This document shows, in pieces, positions 24,564-37,400 of a DNA stretch of 64,000 nucleotides (position 1 is the stretch's first letter; each line of letters begins with the position of its first letter). The stretch is from Triplophysa rosa. Taxonomy: Eukaryota > Chordata > Actinopteri > Cypriniformes > Nemacheilidae. Below the pieces are notes generated by a model that did not search any database, was not told where the DNA came from, and saw only the letters and a list, made by a program, of their open reading frames with translations. The stretch is from the NCBI RefSeq assembly GCF_024868665.1, contig NC_079913.1, forward strand, positions 410,331-474,330. Direction: 5' to 3'. Both the position numbers and the translations under genes were made by a program.

Positions 24564-25713
24564 GTCACACAGTATGTAGACTAGCTGTCATAAAAGTAAG
24601 CAACCCTTGAAAGACCTTTCTGGACTATAAAGTGCTTTTAGGTTTGTTTAGATATTTAAATGTTAAACAAGACACAGATACCGTTTAAGAAAAACAATAT
24701 TTTGCTTCTCATCTAAAAGCATTAGTTCGATGTTTTAAAAGCTTCACATTTTGTTTTTCTGTGTGTAGTATATCTTAAAGGGACAGTTCATCCAAAAATG
24801 AAAATTCTGTCATCATTTACTCACGCTCATGTAATTTCATATCTGTATAAATGACTTTGTTCCGATGAACACAAAGAAAGGTATTTGGAAGAATGTTAGT
24901 CATTTTCATCATTTTTTGATCATTGACTACCATAGTAGGGAGAATTAAATGGTAGTCAAAGGTGCCCGAGAACTCTTTGTTTTCCTAAATTCTTCAAAAT
25001 ATCTCATTACGTGTTCAACAGAACAAAAAAATACAATAAAAAACATGTCCCAGAACTGAAAATGACTAACATTCTTCCAAATGTCTTTCTCTGTGTTCAT
25101 TAGAACAAAGATATTTAGGGAGGGTGAGTAAATGATGAGAGATTTTTCATTTTTGGATGAACTGTCCCTTTAAAACCCTTTTTTATTCTTTTAGCCATTC
25201 TGGCCAATGGGAACCGGAATTGCTCGGGGCTTCCTGGCAGCCATGGATACGGCGTGGATGGTGCGCAGCTGGGGTCAAGGCCACGCCCCTTTAGAGGTTC
25301 TGGCTGAGAGGTCAGAGCTAACAGACATCTACATAAAATCAAGCCACATTTATTTACATTCAGTTTTGCGACGGCAGAATTCTGTCCTAATATCCCCTTG
25401 CGTTTTCTTCCCCGTCTCAGAGAGAGCGTGTATCGGTTACTTCCGCAGACAACACCAGAGAACGTCAGTAAGAACTACAGTCAGTATCGTCTGGATCCAG
25501 CTAGTCGCTATCCCAACATCAATGTGCAACTCATCAATGCTGCTCAGGTCCAAAATCTTCATCGTGTGACATCACAAGGCACATTAAATATGATGATTAT
25601 GATAATGCAATAATGGTGTGTTGTTCAGGTGAGGCATCTCGTAGACACGGGCGAGGGTCCCGTTTTGGGCATGGATACGGTCAGCTCTCCACACCCGAGA
25701 CTTACACGACAAG
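21628..25713 (+). CDS. mical3: mical3 flavin monooxygenase exons
   Basis: Exons: 21628-21890, 21974-22181, 22266-22382, 22454-22555, 23497-23652, 23976-24076, 24146-24403, 25195-25310, 25421-25547 and 25629-25713. The FAD-binding fingerprint [17 protein letters not shown] (GxGxxG) opens exon 21974. It is followed by [17 protein letters not shown], the DG motif [12 protein letters not shown] (exon 22454) and the GD motif [19 protein letters not shown] across the 24403/25195 junction. These residues position FAD and NADPH in MICAL enzymes, so the catalytic core looks functional. The N-terminal helix LKAFQELC and [10 protein letters not shown] lie in the first exon. Confidence 0.9.
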
Positions 25714-28700
25714 GTACGTGCGCATGTCAATAAAAGCATAGCTTGAATTCTTTGCATAAAAGCATATCAAATATGAATAGAAATGATGTTTGTGTGTTTA
25801 GAGTCAACAGCCCGTTACGGTAAGCTGCTAAGCTGGTGTCAGGAGCAGCTGAAGGGTTACGCCAGCGTGCGTGTGAGCGATTTCACAACGTCCTGGAGGA
25901 GTGGCTTGGCCCTGTGCGCCCTCATCCACAGATACAGACCTGACCTCATGTGAGTCCACGTACTCTTCTGAGAGAGTTTTTCTGTTTACAGAACAGGAGT
26001 ATGAAGCCCTACTCGCTTTTCAGATCTATTGCATCCCATAAGAATACTAATAGCGAGTACTTTTTTGTTAGTATAGAGCGTGAAGAAAAAGAGATGTGTG
26101 GGCTGACTGTATTGCTGCGTCGAGTATTTCAGTACGTGTGACTGTATACTAGCTTCATTGTTTCTCGCAGTGGGTTTGCGTCTCTGAAGGAGAGCGAGGC
26201 GGAGCTCAACGGTCAGTTGGGTATGAATGTGGCCGAGCAGGAGTTTGGTATTTGTCCTATAATGACCGGCAAAGAGATGAGCACTTTAGAAGAGAGCGAC
26301 TCTCTCTGTATGATCATGTACCTCAGTCAACTCCACGAGCTCCTTAAAGACACAGCGCCACCTAGTGGTGAGTATAATGCCATCTGCATTTTTCTTATGG
26401 TTTGACTTTGTTCACCAACAAAAAAAAATTCTATACACACAATGACATTGTTTTAAATGTCCTTTTTACATACTGTGTTCTACCTACTATTTATGTGAAA
26501 TTAGTATGGGTAACAGTTTGCAATATCCAGTGATATAAATTGTAAAGAATTAGCTACATTACTGTCATATGAGCTCACCGTGTTGTAATTTTGCGGTTTA
26601 CTTGCAGTTATGATCTAAATAAAAATCTATTTTCTATAAAAATGTCAGAATTAAATATTTACTTGATAAGTATTAAGGTTAATATTAAATGATTTATTTT
26701 GGTAAAATAAATCATTGATAAATATTTGATTGAGCACATTGCATTGTGGGATAGAGTATGTTATCCGGGTATGCCACGAATACAAAAAGTGCACAGAAAA
26801 GCTTGCACAGTATGCATACTGCACACTACTTTCGATTTAAAATGAGTAGGTAGCATGTCATTGTAGTCACAAACACTCTTTACAAAGACTCGTCTGTTGT
26901 TTTCGTCTGACAGAGAGCTCGAGCTCGGAAGAGAAAGCCGTTGTGTTCTCCAGCCCCAGGTCACCCATCTCTCTCCTCAGCAAACTGGGACAGAGTCTGT
27001 CCCGCAAGCGCAATCCTAAGGTTCGCAGTCACAAGCAAAGGCACGATTGCTCTCGTTTTCTCCCGCTCAGCTGTTATTTTTCTTCTCTATCAGGATAAGA
27101 AAGAGAAGGATACAGACAGCGTTGGGAAAAGGAGACGGACAAGCGAAGCGGACCAATCAGAGGATGTGAGTACTGTTGCGTCAGAAGTTTTTATTTTAGT
27201 TCGATACTTCTTATTCGATTTCCTTTGCTGATATATTTGACTGATATAGGAGGACATTCCTCACGATACCAATGATGATCAGACTCCAGTGGTGACATCC
27301 GGGTCAGAGTCAAAGGCGCTTGAGGGTCACAGCAGGGTTCGGTCCATGGCGACGCTACTGCTGTCTAAATTCGAGGAAAGCGCCCCGGCGACATCAGCCA
27401 ACGCTATTCGCAGACAGGTGTGTACATTTGTGTGAGCTGCATGTGCGCAGAGCGCCTAAGGTCACTTCCACAGTACTGTATATTGAGGCGGATTTTTAAC
27501 CAATCAGATTTTGCAGTGGGTGTGGCTAAGATGTAGTCGATTACAAGTTTGGTTCCTTCTCTCTTCTCCATTGATCGTTTTCATCAGTGTGGTTATTGTG
27601 TTCGTGTTACCCATCGTGCCGTCATTAGAGCGGCTCTCTGCCCAATCTAGTGCGCATCGGTTCACCTTCGCCGCAGATTCAACCGTCAGCCTGGAGGCAG
27701 GTACACACTTCAGTATAGCGATAGGCCGAGCAAGAACATACATAGATGTGTTGTATTAGATTTAATCCTAGTGCTGTGTGTGTGCAGTAGACTGTTGCAT
27801 TAAAAGTCGACTCTTATGCACGACATGTAATGTTTTCACCTTCACGCCCCCTTCCCAAGAAAAAACGAACGCAGCAACAGGAACTGATGAGCTTTCGCTA
27901 CAAGGAAAAGGTCAAAGTTCACTCTCTGCCGAGTAGAAGCGAACAGGTACTTCAAAACAAGCAGAGCCCTGTAAATGTTCATAGTTCCTATCGAACCGAT
28001 TCTATAGAATCCAGAAGTAGACCAGTGATTGTTAGACTTTAAGAAGAAGCTCTGTGTGAATTAGCCCGCGGACCAATAGACGTCATGTTGTTTTTCTGTC
28101 GGTGACTAGAGGACATTGAACATGTGATGTCTTAACTGAAAATTCTCTGACATAACGATTCATTATCTTTATGAAGCTCTGTTATCTTACTGACTGACGG
28201 AAGTTTTTTGAGTCATTCTCTCGTTTTATATACATTTAGTTTATTCAGAACTGATCCCGAAGAGTGATTGATTGTCTTAAATGATTTCATTTTAATATAA
28301 CAAATCCCTCTCATCTACACTTTCGCTCCCTTTTTACGGACATGTCTATAACAGTTGTTGAAACGTTGTAGTGACCACTTCCCGATTCCTAGAATGAATT
28401 GCTTATTCTTTGTTTTGTAAGTTACCTTGGATAAAAGCGTCTTGTAAATGCCTACTGTAAAAGGTTTGGGAGGAAATCGCTGAATGTGTTATTCCCGATA
28501 GTTTGTTGAGCGAGTGTCTTGGTGATTGTCAAGTTTTCCATTTCTCTTTAGTTTCCATACTCATCTTTTGATTTGTAGAGCTACATTCAGATGTATACGG
28601 GCGGAGTGAGCTCATTGGCTCAGCAGATAGCCAATCAGATTCAGAGTCAGACGGATCAAGCTCCCAAGCTCCTTCACAGGAGGGAGTTGGTAAGAGTTCA

Positions 28701-31700
28701 CTTGTAATGCAGGCAGAACCCATGCCAAATGTCCATTTATTTGATATTCATTTATTATCGTCTCCTAATTCTGATATCTCTAATAAGCCCAACGATTCAA
28801 GTCTGGCTCATTGCTTCCCTTCACAACCAGCATTACTGATCACTAATTTAAGCTTAGGTTTCTAGGCATAGATTACATTTCTGTTATCATGTACTCATCC
28901 TCACGTCATTCCAAATTTCTTTCATTTGTCACTTTTAAGAACGCTTGCCTTGCTTAACGTTCCCATGTCACCATCTGACCCACATGCATATTCTGTCCTG
29001 TGGTACTGTCCTCTTACTGTGACCTCTGACCTTTCACCTACAGGGATCTCAGACGAAGGAGTTTCCTGTGACTGTGGGCGGCAGTGACGTGTGTTATTTC
29101 TGCGCGCGGCGTGTGTATGTGATGGAGAGGCTGAGCGCGGAAGGAAAGTTCTTCCACAGGAGTTGCTTCCAGTGTGATCACTGCAGTTCCACATTGCGCC
29201 TCTCCAACTACGCCCACGATCAGCTACACGGTACGTACGTGCACAGAAGTTCATCAAAAAGTATTGATCAATATTAATATTACACATTTCTATTTGAGAG
29301 TGAGAGACAGGAAACAAGCACGTATCAGGATTGACCAATCAGAGCCGAGTATTCCAGTGATTGTGAATGAACTACTTCAAAGCACATAATACAAATTGTT
29401 TTCGTGACCCATTAACCCTACTTTCCATAATAAAAGAAGTACTCGGTGGTTGTAAAATGTGATGCTCTTTATTAAAAAGAATGAGTGTTTTTAAATGAAC
29501 GTTGTCACAAGATGGGCGACCCGGCACGTCAGAATGCGCTGTTGTTTTGTGTTGCTGTGGGCGCATGTTTTTTGGACAAACCGCTCTGTTGCTGCCATTC
29601 CACAGTCATAAGGTCTAAACGTGTGTGTGTTGGGACAGGGCTTTTATTGTCGTACGAAAATGATATATCGCACACACACACGCACACACAAACTGAGGCC
29701 CCTCAGGAATATGTCGTGTTAGACGTGTTTAAAAATAGAACTCAAAACATTCAATAGGTTCAATCTGATTGGCCGTCATAGATCACATGATTTAAACATT
29801 TCAAAAAAGAGGCGGCATTGGAAGGCACGTAAGCTTTAGTATAAATAAGACATTTACTCTATGCATCGCTTATGGTTTTATTCGACTCTTTTCTCTTTCG
29901 TTTTTGTACTTTTTAGGGAAGTTTTACTGTAAGCACCACTTCACCTTCAGACCCGCTGGACTGACTCAGAGAAAGCGACCGGCCCAGATGCCTGTTCAGG
30001 TAATCTCATCGTGTCTACTTTTACTTGAATAAAACGGCTGTTTTATTATACATAATGGCTGATTGTTGTGTTTATTGAATCTTTAAGTGATGATAGGTTT
30101 ATATCTCATTTTAGTGTATATATGATTGTTGAGTTTTGCTGTTTGTGTGTTTTGGATAGAAAGTGGCACAGGACCGCCAACCAAAAATAATGGTTTAGTT
30201 TAGTTGGTTTTTGTTGTTGTTTTTTTGCTTCGTGTCATTTAGTGTCTTGTTTTTGTGATTTCTTTTCATTTCCTCCCACTCATTTTATTTGATTTTTTCC
30301 TTTAGTCTGAATCATAGTTTTATTTCAGTTTAGTTTTATCTATACATTACATTAGCTTTCTCTTATACTTTTTCTATTTTTAGTATTTTGCGCAGTCTAT
30401 AGAGCTGGCTAATAAAGGTATTATTTGACCTTGTGGGGTCATTTTTTTCTCTCTAAATATTTCTGTATTCCCTTAAAACATGGTCAAATCTTCAATGTAG
30501 TGTTTTGTTTTAAGAGCAAATGGAAAACGTGTGTTCCTCCGTGTCTTCAGGCCGCCCCTGCACCATCTTCAGCTTCCACGTCTCTGTCCTCACCGGGGTC
30601 TGTGGGCACGGCGACTCCTCCAGACTGCTGGTCCGGTACCCGCTCAGACATGGCATCAAGCCTGGCCAAGCGATTGTGTGGCACACCGGAGCGCATCGAG
30701 CTGGAGAACTACAAACCCTGCCTGCAAACAGAGAACAACCCACTGCAGGAGGTTCCCGAGGAGACGCTGGCACAGCACAACCTCAGCGCCAGCCTGCAGG
30801 ACAAGAACTCGGAGGAGCAGTCCAGGTAGCAAACGCTCTCTTCTTGTGTTCCTGTGTTTGATGGCATTTCCAGTAAATGTCTGGCTGTTTGCTCTTCAGT
30901 AGCTCAGAGTCGGAGCTGGAGGAGGAGGAGACAAACAGCAGGACCAATGGAGAGGGTGTGTTAGACTCGGGGGAGGGACTAAAGAAAAAAGAGGGAGGTC
31001 AGATAAGACAGGAGGACGAGGAAGAGGAGGAGGAAGAAGAGGAGGTGGAGGAGCAGGAGGGAGGTTCTAGTGATGGTGAGCGTCTGTTTACTATTGACAT
31101 CTTTCCTTTGTTTTATTTAAAGGTCTCACTTCAACTGACTTTGACAATAGAACTTGTTCATTTCAGAAAAATCATCTTGTAGATTTTTAAGATGAGGTAT
31201 TTGTAATGGACAGTTTAATTCAAGGTTTTGTTAATACACAATACCGGTGTTGTATTTGTCTTGTATGTGATGTGCATGTTTGTCCGTACATTGTTCTTTT
31301 TTGTTTATCCACTTTAAAGCGTGTAATTATTTTGTGGGTTGTTTACACCCGTGTGTGTATCTGTGTGTATAGAGGGCGAGTACTGCCCTTGGGAGAGGGA
31401 GCGGCTCTCAGGGGTGTGGCTTGAGGAAGAGGAGGCGGGGTTTGTTGAAGGTAGAACCGCCCCTGATGACCACTGACAGCCTTCTTTAGTTTTTCTTGAG
31501 TTGTTTGTAACTCGTTTGATCTTGCTTGCAGGTTTTTTATTTGCAGCCCATGCATGATTCCTAGTATGTATAGTTTGCAATGCATTAGCGTTTCGTTTTT
31601 GCTTGATTGAAGTAAGTGTCATTTATAGAATATGTCTATGCTTGCTGTTTACTGCTATTTAAAGCATAAAGAAATGAGCCTTTGTTTTTGTTTCACTGTA

Positions 31701-34376
31701 CATTTGAATATAAAAAGCAACATTAAACTAAAGGTACTGATCATTGATATGCCAATACACATTCATAAATATTTAACCAAGTAAAATAGGAACTTTCAGA
31801 AAAAAGGCGCAGATCCTGGAAACCTTTAAAAAAGCTATGAATAAAATCTTCACCGTTTATTCCAACATGTTTTTCCATCATATCTGTTTTCAGCTGCTTT
31901 AAATTCCTGCTTTTCTTCGCTTGATTCAGATTTTGCTTCGCTTCCTTTATTGAAGCTCTTTAGGTTCACATTTTCTTTGTTTTTGTCCAGAGACCTGCAG
32001 TGATGAACAGGATTTAGACACCAACTCAGACGGAGTCTCCAAAGCATGTGACCCACATGAACAGGAAGAGTCCATTCCATTCCACCAATCACCTGCAGAG
32101 TCTCCACCCACCCATAAACAAACTAAAGCGCCTGATACCGACTCAGGCCCCACACACATTTCCACATCCAAATCCGAAACGGCCCTTGAGAACCCGTCCG
32201 TCAAGACATCAGAGATCATAGAGGAGTTCTGGCTGAAAAGTGCTGAGATCCGGAAGACTTTAGGCCTGACTCCGGTGTCCAGAGACCCGACGACAGCTTC
32301 CTCCACCCAAAAATCCACCAGTAAAGAAAGCTTTTACACCTCGGTCACATTCATACCGTCCTGCAATACCTCTGCCATCCAAACGCCAAAAAGCAGGGAG
32401 TCTCCAGATGGCGAGGCAGACGTCCCATTACAAGAGGCTTTAGGTCGCTGCTCTGTAAGACACAGGCTCAGCATCACTGTGGAGGGTTGTGTGACAGCTG
32501 AAAAGCAAAATTCGGACTCTGATTCCATCTCTTTTACTTCTGGAGCGATTCTTGGACTTTCAGATCCAAATGCAGGCCTTCTGACCCCTCCCTACAGCCC
32601 CGTTGCCAAGCATTGCAACATCCCGCGGCATTCTGAACCGCCGTTGAAGCGAGAGGTTCTGGTCTGCTCATCTACATCAGTCACGACTCTGGACACCACT
32701 GTTCCCCAACAGAGCGGTTCCAAACCAAAACTCAACCAAGCTCAAAGTCTTCCGTCAGATGAAATAGAGATCCTGTGTGCGGGTGATGCCGAAGAGCCTC
32801 ACCACCGTCCCGCAATGCCAGCCGGGCTGCCGGAAAGACGTGGCAACGTGGCTGACCCGTTGCATGATGGGACAGATAAGCGCGGACTGGGGCACAGCAG
32901 GACGCTTCCAGACCGTGTGGTCGCCCCGCTGCTGGCAGGGGGGCCGGAGATGAAGCTGTGGGGGGCAGACGTGGGTGTGGAGGGAAAGGAGAAAGAGCGC
33001 AATTCGCTGTTTTCACCGCGGAAAAGCAGGAAGAGTCTGAATGCAGCGTCGGAGACGCAGCGGGAGCCGGGCAAGCAGAAGTCTCTCTGGAAAGCTGTCA
33101 TTTCGGTGTATAAGAAGGATAAGAAGAGGAAGGAGGAGACGATGCCGGCCGCAGCTGCTAACACTGAGAGCAAGAGGAAAGTACCGGGCAGAACCGCAGG
33201 TGAGATACAGATCCTGTAAACTGATAAATTGATGGATGGACCGTCATGTGCTGTGATGTTGATGATGTTTTTATGTCTCTCCGCATGTCAGATTTGTGCT
33301 TCAGGAAGAATCCAAGTTTCTCGGAGGACACAGATTTGTCATGCAGTGCTGTTTTAGAGAGATGTCCACTCAGAGCTCAGGTGGAGTAAAACACCTCTCT
33401 TCTGTCATCCTCATGTCCTTTTGCCATTTCCTTGTTCGCTTATCATTCAAAAACATTCCCTTCAATTCACAGATTGATTTCAATTGACTTCAGATTCATT
33501 TCTAATGTAGCACTTTTGACAATTTTGCATTTTTGCAAGGAAGCTTTATAGTGTTTTACATACAGATAGTAGTGACAAAATTAGAAAAACCTATATAGAA
33601 CACATAGAATAGTATTCTATTTAATAATATTGTTTTTTTTAATAATATGTACATTGAACTGTAAAATTAATTTTAGGATTACAGATTTAAAAGTAAGTTT
33701 ATAATTGGTTTTAAAAGAGAAAGATAACTGACTGCCTATCACAATTCATTATAAGACGATGCATCATAACAGTATAAAATGGGTTAGATTAGTTGTGACT
33801 AACTATGTACGAAGTTATTTGTATTTGGGTTTCTGATTCAAGAAATCTTAAAACTTCTAAATGATTTGTAGCTCAAGTTCAATAAAACATTGCTGAAGGT
33901 TTTGAGTAGTTTTACTTGCAGCTTGTTTTAGTAATGAAATGAATTTACTTTAAACAAAGGAAAAGTTTTTTTCTCATGTTACGATCCTGTGTATCTTTTT
34001 ATGAATGACTTGTGAAATGCATTGCGTTGTTGAACGAGTGAATAGTCAACTCAACTCAACTCAACTTTATTTATATAGCGCTTTTACAATTTTCATTGTT
34101 ACAAAGCAGCTGTACATGAGACATATTGACTATAAGCAAAATAATTAAAGTTGTACCTGCAAAAACAAGAAAAGGTTGAAAACACAGAAGACACATACAA
34201 AACACTCCACACACACAATATGCACACGTACTAACACACATAGACATAGAGACACACACACACACACACACGGATGCGCACGCACACACACACAACACAC
34301 ACACACACACGGATGCGCACGCACACACACACAACACACACACACACACACACACGGATGCGCACGCACACAGACA

Positions 34377-34414
<38 letters not shown>

Positions 34415-37400
34415 CACACACACACACGCTCAGTGAGAGCACACATTTAGGATAAAGGAGAGAGAAGCACAGGTCAAATATAACAGACTATAAATTCCTA
34501 TGTGCAATATTAATTAAGTAAAACTTTAAAATTCTAAAGCAGCCCCCCCGGTCAGGCAGATAGTGCAAAAACAGTATGCAAACGGTGGCGAGGAACCCAA
34601 AACTCTAATCGAGAAAAAAATAATAATAATTAAAAAAATACGGCACTTAAAACCCATTATATTCATCACTCAGTCCCTTAGAGCTGCTGTGTGTATCTGG
34701 GTTGACGGATGGAAATTCAGGCAGTTTATTTATTCATCAAGTTTTTTGTTGTTGTTTTTCTTTTTCTTGCTTTTGCTCTCAGCTGAGTCAGGAGCTCTCT
34801 CACATCAGATCAGACATTCAGAAAGACACAATAGAGGAGGAGGTACCAAACCGGCCATCCAAAAGGGTCTTTCTCCTTCTTGATTTGATATAGAATTATA
34901 TAGAGTTCTAGAGTTTTCTATAGAGTTTGTGCTGTATGTAGGGCTGGACAATAATTCAATAACAATAACTATTGCGATAGAATTAATTTCGATAATGATG
35001 ATATGGTTTTTAAACACATTTTCGATATTTCAATATACATTACACGTCCGGGTCTGAGCCCTCGCTCTGCTCCGCGGCAGTGGCTACTGGTGTTATGGAG
35101 CGCCACTCCATCTTGCCCCAGTATAAATCACTAGATTAAGCCCGTGTTCACACTTAACTTCTTTTTTGAGAAGGAAAAGTTGACCAATGCGCTTTTTTAG
35201 TAAAAATAAACGCTGGCAGCGTTTGGTTACAAACAGCAGCCGAACACCATGACTTCGTCGTCAGCGTGCACGAAGGCAGCCCAGAGAAACAGATAGGCAG
35301 CGTAACGGAAGTCTATTTGAGTTACAAACAGAGAGCGTATTTGCAACAACTAATCACATATTGAAAAACTATAATATTAATTTCTCGCTAGAAATGCAAT
35401 CAGAAGTTGTTGAAAGTGAAAATTAAACTTACATTTATATAAAACTATGCTCCAATGGGCGTTTCGGCTGCCTTTTTATTTTTTCGAGCTGGAGCCTGTT
35501 GCTATGGAAACGACAGGTCTCTGTCATTGGTTAGCTGATATTGACGTGGGCGTTTTTTCCCCAGAAAAGTTGAACTTTTTTCAACCTCTAAAGACGCTCT
35601 GAGCTGCAGAAAAAGACGCTCAGGACGTTTTTGAAAACACGGTTTACTCCATAGGATTATAATGTCAAACAGACGCTAGCAGCTTCGAAAAAGAAGTCAA
35701 GTCTGAACACGGGCTAAGTTTAATATTGATCATTTTTGTCCGTATATTAATTTACAAAACGGATCTGCAACTTACTAATGCTTGCTTTCGGAAAATAAAT
35801 ACGAACAAGTTTAAACAGTTCTTAATGTCAATTTCGAGGACAGAATGGCAAATTTCATAGTTTTTTATAGCTAACTGAAGCACACTGTAGGGCCTTTGAA
35901 AGACACCGACACGAATGAAAACGGTTCTTCATGTCAGCTGGCAGGAGAGCATGGCAGATGTTGCATAGATCAGTTTTGCAAAAAAAAAAGGGAAATACAA
36001 TCATACATAAAATTCAGTGGACGTTAATAATTGAAAATTATTAATTTAGAAGAATATGTCAAAAGAAAAAAAGTGTCAAGTAATGGGAGGCCTGTGCCCT
36101 TGTAGAGCTTTGAAAATATGCCAATGCTTTAAAGCACATTTGAAGTTATGGAATTATGCTTTGAAGCACATTTAGAAAAGTTATTCTCAATTTTATTGGT
36201 AAACATGATTCTAATATTTGAAACTTACACAAGGTAAGGGCACAGTCCTATACAAAATATCTTATTCTAATAATCATATGTAGCTTTGCACACTGCTGGC
36301 ATCTAGAATGATTTTGACCAGCATTGTATTGTTCATATCAGAGGGCTCTCTCAACTTCTATCTTACATTTGACTTTTTGTAATACTACTACATTTCATTT
36401 ATAGGCGCCTTACTGACACTCAAGGACACCGTACAGAAAACAGTGCAGGCCAATGCAGGTGTTGTAATGTGGGAGTAATGTACTCGCTTTATAGATTGTT
36501 TATATCGTTATCGGAATTATATCGTATTGACCGAAATGCATGAATGTATTTCAATATCAATTTTGGCCATATCGTCCAGCCCTAGCTGTATGTCGTAGTT
36601 AGAGTACAGTTTTGTTTCAAAGTAGTTTAATGCATTATCTGCCCTCTTTCTCTGGAGTCTCTTTATGTGCCTCACGCGTTGGCGTTCAAGAGAGCGTACG
36701 CCGTTAAGGTAGCATCTTTTATTTTACATTTGATAAACCCCTCCCACATTTCCTTCTGTTGGTGCATGCAACAGCTCAGACTCTTATTGCCCAATAGAAA
36801 CGCAGCGATAAACCAGAGCAGCCAATCAAGGCTACCAGCGAATCGTGGTGTTCTACAGAAGTGGTGGGTGTGTGGGTGGTGTTCCCCGACCCCTCCAGTA
36901 TAAGTGTGTGTACCACGCTCTTTCAGAAAACACAAACAGAGGAGGAACTCAATGCCAAACTGACCCGCCGGGTTCAGAGAGCGGCGCGGAGACAAGCCAA
37001 GCAGGAGGAGCTGCGGAGACTCCACAGAGCGCAGGTGAGCGTTACTGTATCCGTACCATGTTTTCAAACCTACCCATGGCATGTGTCTTTGTATACTGAG
37101 GTCCAAACGTCTGTAATATACTCAAATATTCTCAACATCTTTTATTTAAACTTGCAAATAAAGTTGCAGGATTTACATTTATGAAAAGCTATTGTACAGT
37201 ACAGTATGAAGAAATGATTAAGGTTCTGCAAATCGCATCCATTAAAGCACACAAGATGCTTTTTTAAAGGTTGTGTATTTTGTGTGTCGTCTCAGATAAT
37301 CCAGCGTCAGTTGGAGCAGGTGGAGGTGAAGCAAAGGCAGCTGGAAGAGAGGGGCGTGGCCGTAGAGAAAGCCTTGAGGGGGGAAGCAGGTACCTGTCAA

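Noticed and set aside
34255..34360. CRISPR-like array of repeats and spacers
   Set aside because: The units are simple CA repeats with short interruptions in a vertebrate intron. There are no unique spacers and no cas genes.
34071..34446. Several frames rich in CVCVCV or THTHTH
   Set aside because: Translation of the compound CA microsatellite in different frames; no real protein signal.
36672..37106. 144-codon minus-strand frame
   Set aside because: It lies antisense to two mical3 exons and the intron between them, with no independent support.
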